DNA from: Rhodanobacter sp.
GTDB taxonomy: Bacteria; Pseudomonadota; Gammaproteobacteria; Xanthomonadales; Rhodanobacteraceae
Direction of reading: 5' to 3'
DNA: 41,350 nt
Assembly: GCA_004298015.1 (NCBI GenBank)
Contig: SCSE01000053.1
Location: 1 to 41,350, forward strand
A program made the translations under genes and the position numbers. Of the stretch, positions 34,482 through 41,350 are shown in pieces (the first letter of the stretch is position 1; each line of letters starts with the position of its first letter). The notes below the pieces were generated by a model that saw only the letters and a program-made list of their open reading frames with translations, ran no database searches and was not told the DNA's origin.

Positions 34482-34575
34482 TACGCTGCTCAGTCTGAGA
34501 TCAGGCAAGCCAGCCCCGTGCGGTTCCCACTCGACCGCAACTGTAGGAGCGCACCTTGTGCGCGATGCCCTTGCC
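34419..34575 (+). repeat. Right direct repeat of the accessory island
   Basis: GCCACCGCCGGGATTGCTGG, then GGTTGATC-CCCGACG, match the murD2 3' end at 30912-30959. After a 39-bp insertion the match resumes with CAAGCCA-CCCCGTGC, CTCGACCGCAACTGTAGGAG and CGCACCTTGTGCGCGATGCC. It replaces the rest of hsdR and ends the island. Confidence 0.75.
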
Positions 34576-34765
34576 GCATTCAGAGGAAAGAGCGTCTCGT
34601 CCCCAACTCACCGCCGCACAGGGGCCCGGAAGAGCAGCGGGCCATCGTGGCCCGCACTTCGTGGAAGGGCCAGGGGATGGGCTGGACTTCTGCGATGCGG
34701 CCCTGTGGTCAGATCCAGCGCGTTGAGTCAGGCGGCAGCTTGCGACGCTGAGTTGCCGGCCGCTG

Positions 34766-35728
34766 CTACCTGGCCGAAGCCGCTTCCGCGCGCTGCTTCG
34801 CCAATTGCGCCTTGAAGCTTTCGCGGGCATCTTTCGCATAAGCGCGGCACCCCATGGGGTCGATCAGTGCACTGACGTCGCCTTGCTTGCGCTTGGCCAC
34901 GCGCGCCCAGAAATTCACCATGCCCGGATGGGGCGCGAGCGGGATGTCGCAAGGCAACGCCGCCACCACCGCAAAGCTGTGCTCAAAATCCTTGATCACA
35001 CCCGGGTACTTCGGGTTGCCGATCAAGGTGAAACCGGGCACTGACAGGCTGCCAACATCCACCATATGCAAGCAGCGCGTGCCTTCGCACGAAATCCATG
35101 TCCACGTCGTGTTGCCTCGGGTATGTCCAGGTGTCGCGTGTGCGGTCAGCACCAGATTACCCAGGTGCAAACGCTCGCCATCAGTCACCGTGCGTGCCAC
35201 ATGCACCGGCGGGAACGGAAATCTATCGCCGTATTCCGGGTCATCGTGACCGCCGCGTTCCAGCAAGGGGGTATCCGCGACATTCGCGATCACCTGCGCA
35301 CCCGTGTCGTGCGCGAGTTGCGCTATGCCGCCTGCATGGTCGGCATGCGCGTGCGAATTGAGAATCCATTTGATATCGCGCAGATGGATGCCGAGATTCC
35401 GGATATTCGCTTCGATCAGTCGAGCCTCTCCCGGCACGCCGCCGTCAATCAGAACATGGCCCGTAGGCGCGGTGACAAGGAAGACGCCGAGGCCGTGCGG
35501 CCCGACAGACCAGGTATTGCCATAGATGCGAAACGGCTTCTGCGGCGCCGTCCATGAGGGGTTGTCTGCAATGTTCGCTCGCTCGGATGCAGGCATGCGG
35601 AACGTTTTTTTCTGACCCGTCCACGAGAGGGTGGTCCCCGTCTCCGTTTGTGCCGATGCGGGTGCCTGCGCATACGCGCCCTGCGCGATCAAACCGTAAA
35701 GGAGCATCGCAGCTAGCCACAAGCGCAT
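34766..35728 (-). CDS. Subclass B3 metallo-beta-lactamase
   Basis: A 320-residue exported zinc hydrolase expected to open beta-lactam rings in the periplasm. After the signal peptide (MRLWLAAMLLYGLIAQGAYA) the B3 pattern is complete: NSHAHADHAGG supplies His126, His128, Asp130 and His131, PGHTRGNTTW supplies His202 and APHPGMVNFW supplies His267. DNPSWTAPQKPFRIYGNTW is typical of B3 enzymes. The ATG at 35728 has GGAG 7 bases upstream; the in-frame ATG at 35773 would spoil the signal peptide. It stands alone without a LysR/AmpR regulator, so constitutive low expression is likely. Chromosomal B3 enzymes are common in this order. Confidence 0.92.
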   Translation of the reverse strand: MRLWLAAMLLYGLIAQGAYAQAPASAQTETGTTLSWTGQKKTFRMPASERANIADNPSWTAPQKPFRIYGNTWSVGPHGLGVFLVTAPTGHVLIDGGVPGEARLIEANIRNLGIHLRDIKWILNSHAHADHAGGIAQLAHDTGAQVIANVADTPLLERGGHDDPEYGDRFPFPPVHVARTVTDGERLHLGNLVLTAHATPGHTRGNTTWTWISCEGTRCLHMVDVGSLSVPGFTLIGNPKYPGVIKDFEHSFAVVAALPCDIPLAPHPGMVNFWARVAKRKQGDVSALIDPMGCRAYAKDARESFKAQLAKQRAEAASAR

Positions 35729-36237
35729 ACGTGACTCCGATCTGGGAAAAGGTGCAGGGTGAACGACCCACATGACCCGAAGCGGGCATACCCGTGAAAT
35801 TTTTCGGGCCGAGGCAACGGGTTGTCACAATAACAACGGATACAGCGGCGCGCGCAGCGCGGCTGCTTGATCGACCGCAGTCACGCTCGAATCGCGAAGG
35901 ACGGCTTTTGACCGTTGTCAGCGGTTGCAGGGTCGATGACGAGCGAGCAAGCTGCCAAGGGCAGGGGCCGATTCGAAGCGGACATAGGCGAAAATAACTG
36001 AAACTCCCCTGTTATCACGCTGTTCCCAGTAATAGTGCAATTCTTCGCGCACTGTCGTGATCGTACGTCCGAGCATCGAAAGCGTGGTCCTTAATTTCCG
36101 GTGACGCTGCTGGCCCTCGATCTTGGAGTTTCGATTGTCCAAATGAGTGTGACGCGCAATACTTCAGTGTCAACGTCGCACCTAGATGCCATCTCGGCTT
36201 TAGTCCTTACCTCATACAAATTTCGGTCGGAGTAGGA
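35729..36237. other. Intergenic region with an unassigned short frame
   Basis: About 500 bp of clearly lower G+C than the left side of the window, leading into the acquired operon. A 74-codon minus-strand frame (35918-36142, containing REELHYYWEQRDNRGVSVIF) has a plausible composition but no clear ribosome site or family match. GGAGTAGGA just before 36238 is the ribosome site of the next gene. Confidence 0.4.
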
Positions 36238-37131
36238 ATGTCAGGTTCCGAAGCATACCTAGTTGGTCGAGATAAGGGGGCTTGGCCAGAAGCTGCGGTA
36301 CCGACTAAGGACCTGTTGTTCGCAGCGATTCGCAAGGATAAAGCGAAACTGGAAGGCGTTGAGTTTGAGCACTGCACGTTCGCGAATGTGAGCTTCAAAG
36401 AGGCACAGTTGGAGCAATGCCGTTTCGTCGATTGCGCCTTTCTCAACTGCTACTTCCGCAAGTCGCAGATGATCGGGTCGTCCTTTTTGGGCTGTAAATT
36501 CATCGGGTGTGAGTTTCCGAAAGCAACGATCCAATCTTGCGATTTCAAGTATTCCAGATTTGAGGGCTGCGCACTCCCGTTTGACGAACTGGAACATTCG
36601 TTGCCACGAGAGCCGAATATTAGACAGTCTCTATGCCAGGAATTGGCTTAGGCTTCCGAACGTTTGGGGGATTACCGCGACGCTCGTCGGTACCGTCTAA
36701 GAGCAATCGAAGCACATCAGCAGCACCTCAAAGCTGCGGTGCTGAGTCAGAGCGAGTGGTACGAAAGCCACTACCCGGGTCTTCGTAAGGTTCGAGCACT
36801 CGTTTCATTAGTAGCGCATTGGCTCAACGGCCTCGTTTGGGGGCATGGTGAAAAGTGGTGGGTTCTCCTTCGCAATCTCATTGCGCTTGCGTTTGTAGTA
36901 TTCCCGTCGCTACTTTGGTTCTTGAGGTCTGGAATTCGAAAAGTCGACGGCGTCGTGGGCTTAGGTGATTTGGTGTGGTTGAGCGTATCCACCCTGATCC
37001 CGATCGATGGAGGTACCACATTGCATGTCACATCGCTGGCAGTGCGCCTCACGCTGGTTTCAGAGGCGTTCCTCGGTGTCGTAGTGGCTGGGTTATTTGT
37101 TTCATTGCTCGTAAGAGCGTTGTTGAAATGA
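36238..37131 (+). pseudogene. Pentapeptide-repeat protein with pore-like membrane domain, in-frame amber codon
   Basis: The first 137 codons give a pentapeptide-repeat (quadrilateral beta-helix) segment: VEFEHCTFANVSFKEAQLEQ, CRFVDCAFLNCYFRKSQM, SSFLGCKFIGCEFPKAT. A TAG at 36649-36651 then interrupts, and the same frame goes on with SERLGDYRDARRYRLRAIEA, two or three membrane spans (NLIALAFVVFPSLLWFL; LVWLSVSTLI; LVSEAFLGVVVAGLFVSLLV) to TGA 37131. The last part resembles a two-helix ion channel with a changed filter (LIPIDGGT instead of TTVGYGD). Whole length is 297 residues. A strong GGAG lies 7 bases before the start, and an ATG at 36664 could restart the membrane half. The stop overlaps the next start (ATGA). 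The G+C is lower than in neighbours, suggesting transfer. Confidence 0.65.
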
Positions 37132-37802
37132 CAGCCGCGGCTCAAGCTATTGTTCTCTACGGGTCGGTCGCGCGAGGCGACGATGATTCTTGGAGCGACC
37201 TTGATGTCCTCGTCCTCGGACCGTCGCCCGAGCTTCCAGGGGCGGTGCTTGCTTCTCTTAGAGACGATTTACCCCTCCGGGTCAGCCACTACACGTGGAA
37301 GGAATTTGCCTCAATGCGGGCGACGGGATCACTTTTTCTTCGTCACCTTGCACAGGAGGCCAGCCCGCTTCACTTCGATGGAGAGGGTGAGGAAATGTAT
37401 GAGATGGCGCTTCGTTGTTTACCGCCTTATCAGCATGTTGAAAGGGATATTCGCTCGTTCCGGCTTGGTGTAAAGGACGTGCTAAGAGGCCTTGCCGGTT
37501 CTTCGCCTCCCCTATTCGAGATGTCTGTTCTTGGTGGGATTGCAAGGCACGCCTCAGTCCTCGCTTGCTACTTGAAAGGCGCGCCATTCTTTGGTCGTCA
37601 AAGCATCCCACATGGCTGTCGACTATTGGGGGTCTCGGATCTGTCTGAGCAATTAGTCTCGGCGCATCGGTATCGCCTATATGCGAATGGCCAGTGCCCC
37701 TGGCCGCGAACAGCTGATCGGACGGAGGCAGATGCGGCGGCCTCAGCATGTGCTCGACTGATAGATGTGATGGAGTCGTATGTGAATGCCCACACGAACT
37801 GA
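37128..37802 (+). CDS. MNT-type nucleotidyltransferase-domain protein
   Basis: A 224-residue protein with the minimal nucleotidyltransferase motif IVLYGSVARGDDDSWSDLDVLVLG (Gly12-Ser13, Asp24, Asp26). The next family block VSHYTWKEFASMRATGSLFLRHLAQEASPLHFDG lacks the usual third aspartate. The C-terminal half is helical, with IARHASVLACYLKGAPFFGR. MNT proteins often act as antitoxins that AMPylate HEPN toxins, or in other defence modules, but no HEPN partner with R-x4-6-H is evident here. ATG overlaps the upstream stop by ATGA, and the next gene starts 17 bp before its end, so all three form one coupled operon. Confidence 0.75.
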   Translation: MTAAAQAIVLYGSVARGDDDSWSDLDVLVLGPSPELPGAVLASLRDDLPLRVSHYTWKEFASMRATGSLFLRHLAQEASPLHFDGEGEEMYEMALRCLPPYQHVERDIRSFRLGVKDVLRGLAGSSPPLFEMSVLGGIARHASVLACYLKGAPFFGRQSIPHGCRLLGVSDLSEQLVSAHRYRLYANGQCPWPRTADRTEADAAASACARLIDVMESYVNAHTN

Positions 37803-38172
37803 CTGCTTGGACCTGATCGATCTTGTCTGTGAGGCGAGCGGCGATCCCGCATCTGCCTATGTCCTTCGTGCGCGACTCAATCGATCAATTCTCTTCGTAG
37901 GACGATGGGTTGCTGCTGAGCTTGGTGTGCCCGGACCATCGCTTCCCGGGGACTTGCTTTCGTTGAAGGTCACTGATCAAGAAGCAGCCTCACTTTTACA
38001 GACGTGTACAACTGTCTTGGGACAGATGCGCCAGCTCTGTCAGCCTAGTGAGTCACTCGACGAGCGGTGGCGGCAAGGATGGGAGTCCGTCTCTACGGAC
38101 TTAGATCGGTTGAGGAAGGAGGTTGCTTTGTTCTCACCAGCAGTACCGCGAAATCGGAGTGGAGATCACTGA
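37786..38172 (+). CDS. Unknown small helical protein, third gene of the operon
   Basis: A 128-residue protein I do not recognise. It is mostly helical, with DLIDLVCEASGDPASAYVLRARLNR at the N-terminus and SESLDERWRQGWESVSTDLDRLRKEV near the C-terminus, and no membrane span, signal peptide or enzyme motif. The 17-bp overlap with the nucleotidyltransferase gene implies coupled translation and a joint role. Codon use resembles the two upstream genes rather than the chromosome around them. A strong terminator follows. Confidence 0.65.
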   Translation: MPTRTDCLDLIDLVCEASGDPASAYVLRARLNRSILFVGRWVAAELGVPGPSLPGDLLSLKVTDQEAASLLQTCTTVLGQMRQLCQPSESLDERWRQGWESVSTDLDRLRKEVALFSPAVPRNRSGDH

Positions 38173-38271
38173 GACCGACAGTTTGGGAGCGTCCGACACT
38201 TGAGGGGCTAAGAGTCATTTGTTAAATGTCAGCTCCTGACTGACTTGGTGCGGCCCGTGTACCTCATCGCA

Positions 38272-38303
38272 AAAAGGCCGCACTTGCACGCGGCCTTTTC
38301 GCT
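38272..38303. terminator. Bidirectional Rho-independent terminator
   Basis: AAAAGGCCGC (38272-38281) pairs with GCGGCCTTTT (38290-38299) with an 8-base loop, giving A- and T-tracts on both sides. It ends the three-gene operon on the plus strand and thrA on the minus strand. The rest of 38173-38496 shows nothing further. Confidence 0.85.
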
Positions 38304-38496
38304 TCAGTCGATTCGATCACTTACCCGATCCTTCCGCGCCAGATGCCATTTCCCGTCCGACTTCACCTAGAACGCGCGATACTAGGCGTCGAGGTTGCGC
38401 CCGGCTTGGGTGCGGAAATGGGCGCTGGTCGATGGCGACGGCAAGTTGCCTTCGCCCCTGAGCACACCGCACCCGCACCATCCAGCGACGGATCGC

Positions 38497-41034
38497 TCAC
38501 GACGGCGTATCCGCCATGCCCGCGGCGGCGGTCTTGGCACCCAGGGATTGCGCGATGATCAGCATGTCGCCGAATACGCCGGCGGCGGTCACTTGCGGGC
38601 CGGCGCCGGGGCCCTGGACGACCAGGGTGTTTTCGGCATAGCGATCGCTTCGGAACTGCACCAGGTTGTCGGTCAGTCGGGTGTGGCAGCAGGCGTGCGT
38701 GGATGGCAGCGCGACCACGCCGACGGTGGCGCGGCCGTGGGTGTCGAGTTTGGCGATGTGTCGCAGCGACAGTCCCTGCGCGTGGGCGGCTTCCAGCCGT
38801 GCCTGCATCGGCGCATCCATCTCGCCGACCCGCGCCAGGAAAGCGTCGCGATCGATATCGCGCAGGTGCTCCGGCACCAGGTTCTCGACCTCGACGTCGG
38901 CGAGCGAGAGCATGCGGCCGGCCTCGCGCGCAAGAATCACCAGCTTGCGCGAGACGTCCAGACCGGACAGGTCGTCGCGCGGATCGGGCTCGGTGTAGCC
39001 GAGTGCGCGCGCCTCCAGCACCAGCTCCGAGAACGGGCGGCTGCCGTCGAAGCTGTTGAACAGCCATGCCAGGGTGCCCGAGAACATGCCATCGACCTCG
39101 TGCAGCGCGTCGCCGGTGTCGAGCAGGCTGCGCAGGGTCAGGATCACCGGCAACCCGGCACCGACCGTGGCCTCATACAGAAAGCGTCCACCGTGACGCT
39201 GGGCGTCGCGGATGGCGGCATAGCGCGGCCAGTCACCGCTCCCGGCGTGCTTGTTGGGGGTGACGACGTGGATGCCGGCGGCCAGCCATTCGGCGTATTT
39301 TTCCGCCACCGCATCGCTGGCACTGCAGTCCACGATCATGGCGTGCGGCAGGTGCTCCGCGCTTATGTGTGCCGCGAAGGCGTCCAGATCGGCAGCGACC
39401 ACGTCGGCACCGGCGAGCGTTTCGATCGCCTGCTCGGGGGCGATGGGCGCGTCGCTCAGGTGCATCCAGCGGCTGTCGCACACTGCGCGCAGACGCAGGT
39501 CCAGGTTGGCCCGCTGGTGCAGCCGCGGCGCCGTGGCTGCCAGTTGGGCCAGTAGTGCACGGCCGACCTGGCCGGGGCCGATGACGCCGATCGAGATGGT
39601 CTGTGGCGACAGCCAGAATGCCGCGTGGGCGGCGCGCAGTGCGCGGGTGGCGTCCGCGCCCGCCAGCGCCACCGAGATGTTGCGCTCGCTGGCCCCCTGC
39701 GCGATCGCGCGCACGTTGACCCGGGCCTGAGCCAGCCCGCCGAGCAGGCGCGCCGCCACGCCGGGCGTTCCGACCATGCCGTCGCCGACGGCAGCCAGCA
39801 CGCAGATGTCGCGCGTCACATGGACTGCCTGGGTACGTGCGTCGGCCATCGCATCGTGGAAGGCTTCGATGATCGCGTCGCGTCCGCGATCGGCCTGGTC
39901 GGCGCGCACCACGCAGCAGATCGAGTGCTCCGACGAGCCCTGCGAGATCATCGTCACCGACACGCCGGCGCGATGGAGGGCGGCAAACAGGCGTTCGGCG
40001 GTGCCCGGCACGCCGACCATGCCATTGCCGACCAGTTCGAGCACCGCAAGATCCTCGACGAGGCTGAGGCCTTTCACCGGCACGTCGTGCGGATCGGCCA
40101 CGCTGACGATGCGCGTGCCGGTCGCGGATGGATTGCGCGTGTTGCGGATGCGTAGCGGGATGCCACGCTCCTGCACCGGCGCCAGCGTCTGTGGATGCAG
40201 CACCTTGGCGCCGAAATAGGCCAGCTCGCAGGCTTCGGCATACGACATCGACGGCAGGCAGACGGCGTCGGGCACCAGCCGGGGGTCGGCCGACAGCACG
40301 CCGTCGACGTCGGTCCAGATAGTCAGCTCGTCGACCTTGAACAGGCTGGCGAAGATCGCCGCGGAGTAGTCACTGCCGTTGCGGCCGAGCGTGGTTGCCG
40401 TGCCGTCGCGATCGCTGGCGACGAAGCCGGTGATCACGACAGGCGCGTCGGGCTGTTGCGCACGCCACGCGTCCAGCCGGGCGCGGCTGGCGTCCCAGTC
40501 GACACCGACGCCCATGTCGCCCGGGTGCACGATCAGTACTTCACGCGCGTCGAGCCGCCGCCAGCCCGCGGCCTCGCCGCCGAGCGCGGCGTGCATCAGC
40601 CAGGACGAACACAGCTCGCCCACGCCGCAGATACGCACGTCGAGAGGCTCGTCGCCGGCGACGCCGGAGGCCAGGTCATCGCGCAGCGCATCGAACAGGG
40701 CATCGATGGCCGCGTGCAGTGCCGAGGGCGGCGCACCCACCAGTGCTTCAGCGGCGGCGCGGTGCTGGTCGCGTAGTGCGGACCAGGCGAGTTGCCAGTC
40801 GCCGCGCTCGCGCGCCTGCGCGGCAAGGGCGACCAGCGCATCGGTCGCACCGTGCATGGCCGAGACCACGACTACCCGGGCGTCCACGCCGTCGGCAGCC
40901 ACCAGCGCTGCGGCGGCGCGGATGCGTGAGGCATCGGCCAGACTGCTGCCGCCGAATTTATGCGCGTGGCGGCACGGCGCAACCGACCCTGTGGCGGCGT
41001 GGGACGCGCTGGAAACGGTGGTTTGTGTCGACAT
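38497..41034 (-). CDS. thrA: Bifunctional aspartokinase I/homoserine dehydrogenase I
   Basis: An 845-residue cytoplasmic enzyme that opens and continues threonine/methionine synthesis. The N-terminal aspartokinase has HKFGGSSLADASRI, TLGRNGSDYSAAIFASLF and IWTDVDGVLSADPR; two ACT segments follow (LVGNGMVGVPGTAERLF; VGDGMVGTPGVAARLL). The homoserine dehydrogenase part has the NADP fold IGVIGPGQVGRALLAQL, the block TPNKHAG, and GTLAWLFNSFDGSRPFSELV. The length matches E. coli ThrA (820) with a short N-terminal extension. ATG 41034 has AGGAA about 9 bases upstream; the codon before it is TTG. A Thr/Ile-rich frame ends one base into the start codon. No thrB or thrC lies in the visible part downstream. 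Confidence 0.95.
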   Translation of the reverse strand: MSTQTTVSSASHAATGSVAPCRHAHKFGGSSLADASRIRAAAALVAADGVDARVVVVSAMHGATDALVALAAQARERGDWQLAWSALRDQHRAAAEALVGAPPSALHAAIDALFDALRDDLASGVAGDEPLDVRICGVGELCSSWLMHAALGGEAAGWRRLDAREVLIVHPGDMGVGVDWDASRARLDAWRAQQPDAPVVITGFVASDRDGTATTLGRNGSDYSAAIFASLFKVDELTIWTDVDGVLSADPRLVPDAVCLPSMSYAEACELAYFGAKVLHPQTLAPVQERGIPLRIRNTRNPSATGTRIVSVADPHDVPVKGLSLVEDLAVLELVGNGMVGVPGTAERLFAALHRAGVSVTMISQGSSEHSICCVVRADQADRGRDAIIEAFHDAMADARTQAVHVTRDICVLAAVGDGMVGTPGVAARLLGGLAQARVNVRAIAQGASERNISVALAGADATRALRAAHAAFWLSPQTISIGVIGPGQVGRALLAQLAATAPRLHQRANLDLRLRAVCDSRWMHLSDAPIAPEQAIETLAGADVVAADLDAFAAHISAEHLPHAMIVDCSASDAVAEKYAEWLAAGIHVVTPNKHAGSGDWPRYAAIRDAQRHGGRFLYEATVGAGLPVILTLRSLLDTGDALHEVDGMFSGTLAWLFNSFDGSRPFSELVLEARALGYTEPDPRDDLSGLDVSRKLVILAREAGRMLSLADVEVENLVPEHLRDIDRDAFLARVGEMDAPMQARLEAAHAQGLSLRHIAKLDTHGRATVGVVALPSTHACCHTRLTDNLVQFRSDRYAENTLVVQGPGAGPQVTAAGVFGDMLIIAQSLGAKTAAAGMADTPS

Positions 41035-41211
41035 CAATCAAGTTCCTGTGTGGGGCCGCCGCACTGCCGGGAGGGCGCGAGGCCTGCACCCCGACCGGGT
41101 GCGCAGCGGCTTGTGCCATCAAGAAGGCAGTCGGTCTGCACCTTGGGTGGGATGGTGTCGATGGTAATCGTTCCGAGCGCTGCCCACCGCCACCGCGGCG
41201 ATAAATCGCCG
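41034..41211 (-). promoter_or_regulatory. thrA leader region: Thr/Ile-rich frame and palindrome
   Basis: On the minus strand a frame ending at a TGA that overlaps the thrA ATG (TGATG) contains GTITIDTIPP (about 41150-41175), a dense run of Thr and Ile codons like known thr leaders. GCACCC-GGTC-GGGGTGC near 41085-41101 could form a hairpin between it and thrA, but without a T-run. Further up, CGGCGAT-AA-ATCGCCG (41196-41211) is a perfect 7-bp palindrome and may be an operator. No standard start codon sits close before the Thr/Ile run, so attenuation is only suggested. Confidence 0.35.
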
Positions 41212-41276
41212 GCTATTGTGGATGGGCGCGGTGGATGGCCGTGCGGGGAATCAGGGGGCTCGCTTTCGTCCACCGC

Positions 41277-41348
41277 GTAGGACGGACACGGTCCGCCGGC
41301 TCGGCCCGGATCGTCATGACGAAGCGCGGCGGACGGTGTCCGCCCTAC
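41277..41348. repeat. GTAG-headed REP palindrome (GTAGG-CGG type), copy 2
   Basis: GTAGGACGGACACGGTCCGC opens and GGCGGACGGTGTCCGCCCTAC closes a 72-bp inverted unit at the window edge, the cleaner relative of the copy at 8754-8828 (both share GAAGCGCGGCGGACGGTGTC). Confidence 0.8.
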
Positions 41349-41350
41349 GC

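Noticed and set aside
32466..36651. Genome-wide amber recoding
   Set aside because: TAG ends the metallo-beta-lactamase and the antitoxin at 32744 at sensible positions, so TAG is a normal stop here; the two interrupted genes are better explained as local nonsense changes.

Overview
The window is high-G+C gammaproteobacterial DNA that looks like the Xanthomonadales, most likely a Rhodanobacter/Dyella-type organism. Three things point there: a fused aspartate kinase/diaminopimelate decarboxylase, the MurL + MurD2 route to D-glutamate in peptidoglycan, and GTAG-headed REP palindromes scattered between genes. No similarity search was possible, so the lineage is an inference.

Left part (1-7.1 kb, all minus strand): a glycerol regulon read as glpR, glpD, glpF, glpK (glpK is cut by the window edge), then a DUF6438 lipoprotein and an EF-G-like GTPase. 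At 7.4-11.0 kb lie two plus-strand paralogues built like TonB (inner-membrane anchor, proline-rich spacer, conserved C-terminal domain), separated by a repeat-packed gap. From 11 to 14.3 kb come a DUF347 membrane protein, a PepSY protein, an SRPBCC gene split by a 167-bp structured element, and two small membrane proteins.

Middle part (14.6-31 kb): an IorA/IorB-type molybdenum hydroxylase pair whose key residues are missing in both subunits, an APC permease, a PhzF-like enzyme, a secreted S53 peptidase, class I fumarase, a long repeat block with hexanucleotide arrays, lysAC, a DUF559 protein between palindromes, and murL-murD2.

Accessory island (31.0-34.6 kb): a graveyard of defence genes bounded by two degenerate copies of the murD2 3' end plus a REP. 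It holds an intact HigBA-like toxin-antitoxin pair, the frameshifted C-terminus of a type I restriction specificity subunit, a UPF0158 gene with an in-frame amber codon, an antitoxin whose ParE toxin was cut by a repeat, an intact Phd/VapC-like pair, and the first ~37 codons of an HsdR gene. This reads as a decayed hsdS-[TA genes]-hsdR locus.

Right part: a B3 metallo-beta-lactamase; a tightly overlapped three-gene operon of visibly lower G+C (pentapeptide-repeat/pore-like membrane protein with an in-frame amber codon, an MNT-type nucleotidyltransferase, an unknown protein), which is the best candidate here for an undescribed system; then thrA with a Thr/Ile-rich stretch upstream. The window carries two aspartokinase fusions, lysAC for lysine and thrA for threonine/methionine.
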